Source: JAWLFI01 sp964525165
GTDB taxonomy: Bacteria > Bacteroidota > Bacteroidia > Chitinophagales > Saprospiraceae
Reading direction: 5' to 3'
Assembly: GCA_964525165.1 (NCBI GenBank)
Contig: CAZGGG010000006.1
Coordinates: 1 to 64,000 of the forward strand
Length of the DNA stretch: 64,000 nt
Shown: positions 50,938-59,832 of the stretch, piece by piece
How the letters are laid out: each line of letters opens with the position of its first letter
Numbering within the stretch: the stretch's first letter is position 1
Program-made: the position numbers and the translations under genes
Notes under the pieces: model-generated
Told to the model about the DNA's origin: nothing
Database searches by the model: none
Seen by the model: only the letters and a program-made list of their open reading frames with translations

Positions 50938-52389
50938 ATGAGATTGAAATACATGAATATAGGTAGGATGGCGAAGTTCAGTTCAGTACTAGTATTTCTG
51001 TTCTTCTCTGTTGGAATTTTTGCTCAGGACGCAGCACCTGTAGGTGATCCTGCAGCCGGAGAAGGTCTTTTTAAGAACAATTGTGCCTCATGTCACAACA
51101 AAAACATGAGGGATGATTTAACGGGGCCTGCATTAGGCGGCACGGAAGAGCGATGGGCAGATTATCCCAGAGAGGAATTGTACGCTTGGATTCGCAACTC
51201 ACAAAAAATGATCAATGAAGGTCACCCCAGAGCCGTAGAGCTTTGGGACGAGTGGAAGCCCACGGTAATGACCAATTTTACTCAGCTTACAGATCAACAA
51301 ATCGAAGATATCCTCGCCTACATTAAAGGTAAGTACGAGGGAACCTTTGGTGCGCCGGCAGTTGCAGAAGTAGCTGCAGCAACAGATGATGGTGCCGGAG
51401 ATGAAAGCGATAATACACTCATGTTTGCCTCTCTGGCGATTATACTAGTCGTGCTGGCCTTGATTCTGATGAGAATCGTTGGAGTATTGAATAGTATTGC
51501 AGCCGCAAAAGAGTCAGGTGAGCAGGTTGACCAACCTACAATTTGGGACCTTTTAAGTTCTAAAACCGTGGTGTCCTTAGTCCTATTTGCTTTAGTAGTA
51601 TTTGGTGGCTATACGACAGTGAATAATGCTATTTCACTGGGACGCCAGCAAGGCTATGCTCCGGAGCAGCCGATTAAATTTTCACATGAAACACATGCGG
51701 GTTTGCATCAGATTGATTGTCAATATTGTCATGATGGTGCTCGCAGGAGTAAGCACTCTGTGATACCCGCAGCTAATACTTGTATGAACTGTCACAGAGC
51801 CATTAAAGTCGGTTCTCAATACGGTACACAAGAGCTTACTAAAATCTATGCTTCTATAGGTTACAATCCATCTACAGATACGTATGTCGGGGGGTATGAC
51901 TCCTTGAGCAATGAGGAGATTAAGAATATCTACATGAAGTGGTTGACTGATGAGTATGTCAAGGCTGAAGACATGGATGTTATTGATGAGAAAGGCTCTC
52001 AGGAAGTGGAAGATCAGTGGAATGCAATTGTAGCTTCTTTAACAAACGATCAGAAGAAATCTGTTGCAGGACCTATTGAGTGGGTACGTGTCCATAATTT
52101 GCCGGATCATGTTTACTTCAACCACGCCCAGCACGTTACAGCCGGACAAGTGGAGTGCCAGCAGTGCCATGGCAAAGTGGAGGAAATGGAAGTATTAGCT
52201 CAATACGCACCGCTCTCAATGGGATGGTGTATCAACTGTCACAGAGAGTCTGAAGTAAAAGGCTTTGATGATAACCCTTACTATCATCAGGAATACATGA
52301 AGTATCATGAAGAGTTAAATAATGGTGATCGTGAAAAAGTAACGGTAGAGGACATTGGAGGTTTGGAATGTCAAAAGTGTCACTACTAA
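50938..52389 (+). CDS. actA: Alternative complex III subunit ActA, hexahaem c-type cytochrome
   Basis: This 483-residue periplasmic haem subunit of quinol:cytochrome c oxidoreductase (ACIII) has a signal peptide (to ~30, ending FAQ). It carries six CXXCH motifs: CASCH (Cys49) in a mono-haem domain, then, after two membrane segments (~160-183 and ~205-225), CQYCH, CMNCH, CQQCH, CINCH and the C-terminal CQKCH. The last five are the pentahaem ActA core; the first belongs to an N-terminal cytochrome c domain fused in front, an arrangement I have seen in Bacteroidota. Start candidates are ATGs at 50938, 50953 and 50968, all compatible with the signal. It is the first gene of the operon running through ctaB. 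Confidence 0.92.
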   Translation: MRLKYMNIGRMAKFSSVLVFLFFSVGIFAQDAAPVGDPAAGEGLFKNNCASCHNKNMRDDLTGPALGGTEERWADYPREELYAWIRNSQKMINEGHPRAVELWDEWKPTVMTNFTQLTDQQIEDILAYIKGKYEGTFGAPAVAEVAAATDDGAGDESDNTLMFASLAIILVVLALILMRIVGVLNSIAAAKESGEQVDQPTIWDLLSSKTVVSLVLFALVVFGGYTTVNNAISLGRQQGYAPEQPIKFSHETHAGLHQIDCQYCHDGARRSKHSVIPAANTCMNCHRAIKVGSQYGTQELTKIYASIGYNPSTDTYVGGYDSLSNEEIKNIYMKWLTDEYVKAEDMDVIDEKGSQEVEDQWNAIVASLTNDQKKSVAGPIEWVRVHNLPDHVYFNHAQHVTAGQVECQQCHGKVEEMEVLAQYAPLSMGWCINCHRESEVKGFDDNPYYHQEYMKYHEELNNGDREKVTVEDIGGLECQKCHY

Positions 52390-52422
52390 GAATTAATTAG
52401 GAAATCTTCAATTCAAGATATA

Positions 52423-55400
52423 ATGAAGGATAATCAGACAATTTGGTTGGGTAAAGATGATCTGACAGGCAAAAAAGACTTGTTGGAGCAATCAAAACAA
52501 GAGTTCTACGAGCTTCCTGTGCTTAATGAGCTGTCCACTGAAGAAGAGGATAGCCAACTCGGTACTTCCAATCGAAGAGACTTTTTAAAGTATTTAGGAT
52601 TTGGTGTCGGAGCTGCAGCCATTGCTGCGAGTTGTGAAACTCCAGTGAGAAGAGCCATACCTTATGTCAATAAACCGGATGCGATTGTTCCCGGAGTTGC
52701 TAATTTCTATGCCAGCTCCTTTGTAAACGGAAAAGATTTCGTTCCCATTTTGGTGAAGACCCGAGAGGGAAGGCCTATTAAAATTGAAGGAAATCCTCAA
52801 TCGCCTTTGACGCACGGTGGAACGAGCGCCAGAGCTCAGGCAATGGTTTTGGAGTTGTATGATTCAACGCGCGTGAAACACGCTGGTAAGATCAACGATG
52901 ATACCACTGTCGATCAAATGGATTGGGAAGCATTAGATGCGACCATTCAAAATGCATTGTCTGCAGGGTCGAATATCAGAATTTTGACTCCTTCCAACTA
53001 CAGTCCTTCATTTGCGGAAGCGGTGAAAGCATTCAAAGCAAAATACCCGAATACCGAAGTGGTCACTTATGATGCACATTCGAATTCGGCTATGCTCCTG
53101 GCAAACCAAAATCAATTCGGCACCAAAGGAATCCCCTCGTATCACTTTGATAAAGCAGAAGTCATTGTAAACTTCAATGCAGACTTCTTGGGTACTTGGA
53201 TTGCTCCGGTTCAGTTTGCACACCAATGGGCAAAGAACAGAAAAATCAAAGATGCTCATCATGCGCATATGTCACGCATGATTGCATTTGAATCACATAT
53301 GACACTGACCGGATCCAATGCGGATAGCAGGGTAGTGATCAGACCTTCTGAGTTGGGATTATCGATTGCGAAAGTTCACAACGAAGTTGCGAAAGCGATG
53401 GGTGGCACTCAGGTTTCCGTTTCCGGAAATCTGTCAGATAAAGGTGAGGCGGCTGTAAAAGCAGCTGCAAAAGATCTCATCGAAGCAGCCAGAGCCGGAA
53501 AGCACACTTTAGTAGTGAGCGGATCCAATAATACTGCAGAGCAAATGTTGGTCAATAATCTGAATATGATGTTGGGCAACTACGGTCACTCTATTGACTG
53601 GAACAGACAAATCCATACATCTCAGACAGTTGACAAAGATATAGATACATTATATGACGAATTGAAGGCAAGTCAAATCGATGCTTTATTTGTCATGAAT
53701 GGTGCCAATCCTGTATACAGTCATGCGAAAGGTCAAGAGTGGGCTGATCTTATCAAGAATGTGAAGCTCTCGGTAAATATGAGCTATCTACCGGATGAAA
53801 CATTCGTGAATTGTCAGTTTGCTGCTCCTGTACATCATGGCTTGGAAAGCTGGGGAGATGCAGAACCTGTTTCAGGATACTACAGCTTGATTCAGCCTAC
53901 GATTGCTCCATTATTTGATACACGCCAGGCAGAAGCTTCATTGTTAACCTGGGGAGAACACGCCATGACAAAAGAATCATCAGAAGATGATCTTAGCTAC
54001 AGATTTGTGAAAGCCAATTGGGAGCAAATGATATTCCCTAAGCAATCTGACTTTATGAGTTTCAGATCTTTTTGGGATAGCAGCTTGCATGATGGTTTTG
54101 TAATGGTAGATCAATCTAATGAAGGCTCCTTTACAGCTAATCTTTCAGGTGCAGGATCACGTATAAGTAAAGCTTCAAATGCTGCTGTTCAACTAGCTGT
54201 ATTTGAGACAGTTAACCTGGGTGCGGGTCAGTACGCCAACAACCCTTGGTTACAAGAAATGCCCGATCCTTTAGTAAGAACCGTTTGGGATAACTGTCTG
54301 ACTATTCCCGTTCAGTGGGATGGAGGAAACTCCATTGATGGTTGGAAAGGACTTGAGAATGGAGATTTGGTAGAGTTGAAAGCAGGAGACCGAAATATAT
54401 CGGTCACTGTAGTCCAGCAGTTTGGCCAGAAGGAAGGAACCGTTTCTTTGGCATTGGGTTATGGAAGATCTGTATGTGGAAGGGCAGGAGCGTCTGTAGG
54501 ACATAATATCTATCCTTCTTTGATGAAAGATGAGGATGGAAACGTACAATACTACTTAGATGCTGAAGTGAGTGACAAAGTAGGGGTGGATGATACCTTT
54601 GCTTCCGTTCAATATCACCACACCTTTGGAGTCAAAGATGAAGATCCGGAGACCGGTGAAACCATCAATGTGGATGAGAAGACGTTAGTAACACTCTCTG
54701 AAGGATTCCAAGGTTCATTGGTGAAAAGATCAATCATTCGTCATGCAGATCTTAGCCAGTTAGAAGATGCCGTGCACGATTTAGAGCATGAGCGAGAGCA
54801 CCATCAGCATCTCAACGAGCAAACACTTTACCCTGGATTTTCTGAGCTATATGATCAAGGCCATAAGTGGGAAATGAGTATTGACCTCTCAGCTTGTATT
54901 GGCTGTGGAGCTTGTCAGGTAGCTTGTGTTTCTGAAAATAATGTCCCTGTTGTAGGGAAAAATGAGGTGCGTCGACACCATGAAATGACTTGGTTGCGCA
55001 TTGACAGGTACTTCTACGGAGACTTTGAGAATCCGAACACAGTATACCAACCGATGATGTGCCAGCATTGTGACAATGCACCTTGCGAGAACGTTTGTCC
55101 GGTTTCTGCAACCAACCACAGTAGTGAAGGTCTGAACCAGATGACTTACAACAGATGTATCGGGACGAGATATTGTGCCAACAACTGTCCTTACAAAGTA
55201 AGAAGGTTCAACTGGTTAGATTATACAACTGCTGATATGTTCGGTATCAACGAAAACCACCCTATGGGTAGTGATAATGAGCCGTTCTATGCAGACAATC
55301 TGACAAGAATGGTATTGAACCCTGACGTAACCGTTCGGTCAAGAGGCGTCATCGAAAAATGTAGTTTCTGTGTACAACGAATTCAGGAAGGTAAGTTGAG

Positions 55401-55638
55401 AGCTAAAACAGAAATGCGAGCATTACAATCCAGCGATGTAGTTACTGCTTGTGCTTCAGCTTGTCCAACCGGAGCCATTACGTTTGGTGACGTCAATGAT
55501 AAATCTTCAGAGGTGTATGCCAATAAGGAAAATCCTCTGAACTACTACGTATTAGAAGAAGTGAATACTCAATCATCTGTGGGATACCACATGAAGGTTG
55601 TGAATCGAAATGCAGAGATCAGCGAGATTGAAGCTTAA
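52423..55638 (+). CDS. actB: Alternative complex III subunit ActB (molybdopterin-like + Fe-S fusion)
   Basis: This 1071-residue periplasmic subunit is made of a molybdopterin-oxidoreductase-like domain that lacks cofactor in characterised ACIII, fused to a four-cluster ferredoxin domain. A Tat-type signal sits about 50 residues in: NRRDFLKYLGFGVGAAAIAA. The ferredoxin part begins at Cys825 (CIGCGACQVACVSENNVP) and continues with CQHCDNAPCENVCPVSA, CIGTRYCANNCPYKVRRF, CSFCVQRIQEGK and CASACPTGAI. These cysteines suit three [4Fe-4S] and one [3Fe-4S] clusters. The stop is 28 bp before actC. An upstream N-terminal extension before the Tat motif is normal for this family. Confidence 0.94.
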   Translation: MKDNQTIWLGKDDLTGKKDLLEQSKQEFYELPVLNELSTEEEDSQLGTSNRRDFLKYLGFGVGAAAIAASCETPVRRAIPYVNKPDAIVPGVANFYASSFVNGKDFVPILVKTREGRPIKIEGNPQSPLTHGGTSARAQAMVLELYDSTRVKHAGKINDDTTVDQMDWEALDATIQNALSAGSNIRILTPSNYSPSFAEAVKAFKAKYPNTEVVTYDAHSNSAMLLANQNQFGTKGIPSYHFDKAEVIVNFNADFLGTWIAPVQFAHQWAKNRKIKDAHHAHMSRMIAFESHMTLTGSNADSRVVIRPSELGLSIAKVHNEVAKAMGGTQVSVSGNLSDKGEAAVKAAAKDLIEAARAGKHTLVVSGSNNTAEQMLVNNLNMMLGNYGHSIDWNRQIHTSQTVDKDIDTLYDELKASQIDALFVMNGANPVYSHAKGQEWADLIKNVKLSVNMSYLPDETFVNCQFAAPVHHGLESWGDAEPVSGYYSLIQPTIAPLFDTRQAEASLLTWGEHAMTKESSEDDLSYRFVKANWEQMIFPKQSDFMSFRSFWDSSLHDGFVMVDQSNEGSFTANLSGAGSRISKASNAAVQLAVFETVNLGAGQYANNPWLQEMPDPLVRTVWDNCLTIPVQWDGGNSIDGWKGLENGDLVELKAGDRNISVTVVQQFGQKEGTVSLALGYGRSVCGRAGASVGHNIYPSLMKDEDGNVQYYLDAEVSDKVGVDDTFASVQYHHTFGVKDEDPETGETINVDEKTLVTLSEGFQGSLVKRSIIRHADLSQLEDAVHDLEHEREHHQHLNEQTLYPGFSELYDQGHKWEMSIDLSACIGCGACQVACVSENNVPVVGKNEVRRHHEMTWLRIDRYFYGDFENPNTVYQPMMCQHCDNAPCENVCPVSATNHSSEGLNQMTYNRCIGTRYCANNCPYKVRRFNWLDYTTADMFGINENHPMGSDNEPFYADNLTRMVLNPDVTVRSRGVIEKCSFCVQRIQEGKLRAKTEMRALQSSDVVTACASACPTGAITFGDVNDKSSEVYANKENPLNYYVLEEVNTQSSVGYHMKVVNRNAEISEIEA

Positions 55639-55666
55639 ATCTTAGGATAAAAAGAATTCATACTGA

Positions 55667-57079
55667 ATGAGCGCGATAACATCTCCAATAAGAGAACCAT
55701 TAGTACAAGGTGGTAAGACCTACCATCAGATTACAGAAGATATTTGCTCCCCAACAGAGCGTACCCCTTCTGTAGCATGGGTGCTGGCCTTCATAGTTTC
55801 TGTCGGCTTTTTGGCACTGTACATTTTTACTGTAGCCTGGACCATTTGGGTGGGAATTGGCTCGTGGAACTTAAACAGAACCATTGGATGGGGTTGGGAT
55901 ATTACCAACTTTGTTTGGTGGGTGGGAATCGGTCATGCCGGTACTCTGATTTCTGCGATCCTCTTGCTCTTCCGACAAAAATGGAGAACAGGTGTAAACC
56001 GGGCAGCAGAGGCGATGACGATCTTTGCGGTAATCTGTGCCGGGCAGTTTCCATTAATTCACATGGGTCGATTGTGGTTAGGATTTTTCATTTTTCCTTA
56101 TCCCAATACCAGAGGTCCTTTGTGGGTGAATTTTAACTCTCCACTATTATGGGACGTTTTTGCGATTTCGACCTATTTCACGGTATCACTCTTATTCTGG
56201 TACACAGGTTTAGTACCTGACTTTGCTACCGTTCGGGACAGAGCAAAAGGTATTCGTAAAAAGTTATATAGTCTGTTATCTTTCGGATGGACAGGATCTG
56301 CTAAGCACTGGCAGAGATGGGAATCTCTATCACTGGTTTTAGCCGGTTTGGCTACGCCATTGGTACTTTCTGTACACACCATTGTAAGTTTTGACTTCGC
56401 CACTTCAGTTATTCCGGGTTGGCATACAACTATCTTCCCTCCATACTTCGTGGCAGGAGCTATCTTCTCAGGTTTCGCAATGGTGCAAACCTTGATGTTG
56501 ATCACTCGAAAAGTATTAAAGCTTGAGAACTACATCACTTTAGGACATATTGAGTCCATGAATAAGGTGATACTATTAACAGGAACTATTGTAGGTGTTG
56601 CTTACCTTACCGAGTTATTTATTGCTTGGTATAGTGGTTACATCTACGAGCAATTTGCATTCTACAACAGAGCCCTGGGACCTTATTGGTGGTCATATTT
56701 TGGTATGATGACTTGTAACCTTGTTTCTCCACAGATTTTCTGGTCTAAGAAAATGAGAAGAAACATCTTCGTCACTTTTGTGATGTCCATCTTCGTGAAC
56801 ATCGGAATGTGGTTTGAGCGATTTGTGATTATCGCAACCACCCTGGCGAGAGATTATTTGCCTTCCAGTTGGAGTTATTATGTTCCTACCTGGGTAGAGA
56901 TTGGTATCTTCTTAGGAACATTGGGATTATTCTTTACACTCTTCCTCATTTTCGTTAGGGTCGCACCGGTTGTGGCAATTGCTGAGATCAAGAGTATTTT
57001 GAAGAGTGCCGGTGATCAGTACGTCGAGGAACAAACAGATTACATTAAGGAAAAGCAATTTTCAGGACAAGAAGCTTAA
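55667..57079 (+). CDS. actC: Alternative complex III subunit ActC (NrfD/PsrC-like)
   Basis: This 470-residue inner-membrane protein of the NrfD family has about ten helices and forms the menaquinol-oxidising site with ActB. Visible segments: a short cytoplasmic N-terminus ending SPTERTPSVAWVLAF, GWGWDITNFVWWVGIGHAGTLISA near 75-100 (conserved quinone-site region), RAAEAMTIFAVICAGQFPLIHMGR, and WHTTIFPPYFVAGAIFSGFAMV near 250. The C-terminal helices are followed by a charged tail. It is preceded by actB and followed by actD after 9 bp. Confidence 0.95.
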   Translation: MSAITSPIREPLVQGGKTYHQITEDICSPTERTPSVAWVLAFIVSVGFLALYIFTVAWTIWVGIGSWNLNRTIGWGWDITNFVWWVGIGHAGTLISAILLLFRQKWRTGVNRAAEAMTIFAVICAGQFPLIHMGRLWLGFFIFPYPNTRGPLWVNFNSPLLWDVFAISTYFTVSLLFWYTGLVPDFATVRDRAKGIRKKLYSLLSFGWTGSAKHWQRWESLSLVLAGLATPLVLSVHTIVSFDFATSVIPGWHTTIFPPYFVAGAIFSGFAMVQTLMLITRKVLKLENYITLGHIESMNKVILLTGTIVGVAYLTELFIAWYSGYIYEQFAFYNRALGPYWWSYFGMMTCNLVSPQIFWSKKMRRNIFVTFVMSIFVNIGMWFERFVIIATTLARDYLPSSWSYYVPTWVEIGIFLGTLGLFFTLFLIFVRVAPVVAIAEIKSILKSAGDQYVEEQTDYIKEKQFSGQEA

Positions 57080-57088
57080 TCTAGAGAT

Positions 57089-57613
57089 ATGTCAAGCAAG
57101 AAAGTATTATTCGGTCTTTATGACGATGAGCAGGACTTGATGTCTGCAGTGCGCAAAGCCAATGAAAAGCATTTGGAAATTATGGACGTTTATTCTCCAT
57201 TTCCGGTGCATGGATTGGATCCCATTTTAGGATTAAAAGAGTCCAGGTTACACATAGTTGGATTTATTTTTGGTGCATTGGGAACTTTGACGGCTTTTGG
57301 CTTTATGACTTGGGCATTAGCTTCCGATTGGCCTATTATCTACGGAGGAAAGCCTTATTGGCCGGTACCTTCCTTTATCCCTATTACCTTTGAGTTAACT
57401 GTATTGTTCGCCAGTATAGGGATGGTGGTTACTTTTTACACCATTTGCGGAATGGGCCCCGGAGTCAGCAATCCCGTTTTACATGACCGGATCACAGATG
57501 ATAAATTCTGTATTGCATTCAATGTATCCAATACAGACGATACGCATAACAGCGAATTAGAAAGCTATTTTCAAGAAACAGGAGCCACTTTAGTCGAAAC
57601 TAAAGAGCTATAA
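57089..57613 (+). CDS. actD: Alternative complex III subunit ActD (DUF3341)
   Basis: This 174-residue membrane subunit is a DUF3341 protein. The N-terminal ferredoxin-like part (VLFGLYDDEQDLMSAVRKAN, PVHGLDPILGLKESRL) faces the cytoplasm. Two helices follow (~52-75 and ~102-124), with the intervening YGGKPYWPVPSFIPITFE loop typical of the family, and a C-terminal soluble segment (FCIAFNVS, GATLVETKEL). It helps hold ActC and ActF together in known ACIII structures. Spacing of 9-10 bp to both neighbours supports a single transcript. Confidence 0.93.
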   Translation: MSSKKVLFGLYDDEQDLMSAVRKANEKHLEIMDVYSPFPVHGLDPILGLKESRLHIVGFIFGALGTLTAFGFMTWALASDWPIIYGGKPYWPVPSFIPITFELTVLFASIGMVVTFYTICGMGPGVSNPVLHDRITDDKFCIAFNVSNTDDTHNSELESYFQETGATLVETKEL

Positions 57614-57623
57614 AACTGCTGCG

Positions 57624-58484
57624 ATGATAAAAGAACAGATGAACTACCTGACTTTATGGGCATTGGGCTTAACCCTTTTTGGGTTGGCTTCTTGCAGTCC
57701 TGCAGGAGGTGAAGATACAGGGCATGAGTATATGCCGGACATGAAGCACAGTATTGCTTATGAGTCCAACTATTATAATTTCTACAGCAATAACACCTGG
57801 GGTACTGAAGAAGAGTATCATAAGATGGCTCAACCAAGAAAACCTGTAGCAGGGACAGTACCCAGAGGATATACTGCGGTAGCTACTTCTGATGATCGAT
57901 CGGAAGTTAGCTCCTATGATAATAGTTTAAACGGTTATGTACCCTATTACTATGAGGATACTGAAGAAGAACGAATTCGAGCTACCAATGAAATCCAGGA
58001 AAACCCATTCCCCATCACGGAGATAGGTTTGATCAAGGGCGAAGAGCTGTATAATATTAATTGTGGTATTTGTCACGGTGAAAAAGGTGATGGTGCCGGT
58101 TATTTGGTTCGAGATGATGGGGGGAAATATCCCGCTCAGCCTGCCAATTTCCTCACGGATGAATTCGTGAATGCAAGTCCGGGCAGATATTATCACTCGA
58201 TCATGTATGGTAAAAACGTAATGGGTTATTACAAGGATAAATTATCCTATCGTGAGCGCTGGGATGTGATCCACTGGATCCGGGCCCTTCAAGCGAAAGA
58301 CCGTAAACTTACTTATAGCCATGAAGAGAACACTTTGAATGCATATGCAACTCCTGTTGCCATGGTGCCTCAAAAGGTAAAAGAAATGCCTGAGGTTATG
58401 GAAGAGGAGCATCACGACGATCATGGTGACCATGGAGAAATGCAGGGGCATCATGGTGAAGAAGGACACGGAGATTCACATTAA
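57624..58484 (+). CDS. actE: Alternative complex III subunit ActE, mono-haem cytochrome c lipoprotein
   Basis: The 286-residue lipoprotein has lipobox GLASC (Cys24) and a single CGICH haem motif near residue 150 in LYNINCGICHGEKGDGAG. A Met ligand is expected in SIMYGKNVMGYY, and the domain ends with WDVIHWIRALQ. It transfers electrons from the ActA/B haems towards the oxidase. The last ~35 residues are very rich in His and acidic residues (EEEHHDDHGDHGEM and so on), which is unusual for electron transfer and suggests metal binding. Start candidates are ATGs at 57624 and 57639. Confidence 0.92.
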   Translation: MIKEQMNYLTLWALGLTLFGLASCSPAGGEDTGHEYMPDMKHSIAYESNYYNFYSNNTWGTEEEYHKMAQPRKPVAGTVPRGYTAVATSDDRSEVSSYDNSLNGYVPYYYEDTEEERIRATNEIQENPFPITEIGLIKGEELYNINCGICHGEKGDGAGYLVRDDGGKYPAQPANFLTDEFVNASPGRYYHSIMYGKNVMGYYKDKLSYRERWDVIHWIRALQAKDRKLTYSHEENTLNAYATPVAMVPQKVKEMPEVMEEEHHDDHGDHGEMQGHHGEEGHGDSH

Positions 58485-58512
58485 TTCAGAAAGCTGACTT
58501 TAAAGACAGATA

Positions 58513-59802
58513 ATGGAAAATATCAGTATACCACAAAATTTTAAGTTTGAAGGGCGCACAAAGACCTTACTGTTTGCTCTTATGGCTGTAGGTTTGGTAT
58601 GTCTTGGCATCAATTTTTTTGTAGATGATGAGCATCATACCCGCTTTTGGTCCAACATCTTACTGAACACAGCTTTCTTTACCGGAATAGCTTTGATGGG
58701 ACTATTCTTCTATGCTGCTAATATTGTAGCATTATCAGGATGGTACACCGGCTTCAAAAGAATCTGGGAAGCGATGTATGGATTCCTACCGCTAGGTTTG
58801 ATCTTGATGGCCATCATCGGATTAGGGACTATTTTTGACTTTCACACTTTATACCATTGGGCTATAGAGGAAGAAGTAGCTAATGATACATTACTTCAGC
58901 ATAAATCACCTTTTTTGAATAGTGGTTGGTATATGTTGGCTACAGTAGTTTTTGGTGCCATTTGGTTTGTCATTGGAATGATTATCCGAAATATATCCAA
59001 GAAGGAAGATGAAAGCGGGGACATGAGTTTCTCCCATCATAAGAAGATGCGCGTCTGGGCTGCAATCTTTTTGCCTATTGGAGGCTTCACAGTAGCAGCA
59101 GCGGTGTGGCTATGGGTTATGAGTGTTGACCCTCATTGGTATAGCACCTTGTTTGCATGGTATTGCATGATTTCATGGTTAGTTTCCATGTTTGCTTTGA
59201 CCATTTTGTTAATGATCTACCTGAAGTCAAAGGATTACTTCCCGAATGTAACGAAAGAACATTTACATGACTTGGGTAAGTTCTTGTTTGCATTTAGCAT
59301 TTTCTGGACTTACCTATGGTTTTCTCAGTTTATGTTGATCTGGTACGGAAATGTCGGAGAAGAGACGATTTATTTCAAAACACGAATGGATGACTATCCT
59401 GTGATGTTTTTTGCAAATCTTTTGATCAATTTCATATTACCATTTTTGGTATTAATGAGAAATGATACAAAGAGAAAAATAGGAACCTTGACTTTTGTAG
59501 CCGTGTTTGTTTTTGTTGGGCACTGGTTAGATTATTTCTTAATGCTAAAGCCGGGGATATTGCATACTGCACACGAAATTGGAGGTCATGATGCTCATGC
59601 AGCACATGATGCAGCACACGGCGCAGCAGAACACGCCTCTCATTTTGTTTCAGGTTTTACAATTCCAGGACTTTTAGACATCGGAATATTCGTTGGGTTC
59701 TTGGGATTGTTCTTGTATTTCTTCTTTAGCCGTTTGGCAAATGCAAAATTGGTTCCTTCGAAGGATCCGTATTTGGAAGAATCATTACATCACCACGTGT
59801 AA
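58513..59802 (+). CDS. actF: Alternative complex III subunit ActF
   Basis: This 429-residue membrane subunit with about ten helices is a shortened NrfD-like paralogue of ActC. Segments: GWYTGFKRIWEAMYGFLP near 75, LYHWAIEEEVANDTLLQHKSPFLN near 115, WVMSVDPHWYSTLFAWY near 200, and a KFLFAFSIFWTYLWFSQFMLIWY helix near 260. A His/Ala-rich loop (HEIGGHDAHAAHDAAHGAAE) lies between the last two helices. The stop is 30 bp before coxB, placing the oxidase in the same operon; ACIII and caa3-type oxidases form supercomplexes in related bacteria. Confidence 0.94.
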   Translation: MENISIPQNFKFEGRTKTLLFALMAVGLVCLGINFFVDDEHHTRFWSNILLNTAFFTGIALMGLFFYAANIVALSGWYTGFKRIWEAMYGFLPLGLILMAIIGLGTIFDFHTLYHWAIEEEVANDTLLQHKSPFLNSGWYMLATVVFGAIWFVIGMIIRNISKKEDESGDMSFSHHKKMRVWAAIFLPIGGFTVAAAVWLWVMSVDPHWYSTLFAWYCMISWLVSMFALTILLMIYLKSKDYFPNVTKEHLHDLGKFLFAFSIFWTYLWFSQFMLIWYGNVGEETIYFKTRMDDYPVMFFANLLINFILPFLVLMRNDTKRKIGTLTFVAVFVFVGHWLDYFLMLKPGILHTAHEIGGHDAHAAHDAAHGAAEHASHFVSGFTIPGLLDIGIFVGFLGLFLYFFFSRLANAKLVPSKDPYLEESLHHHV

Positions 59803-59832
59803 CAAAAAATTAAAAAATCTTAAATCACATCC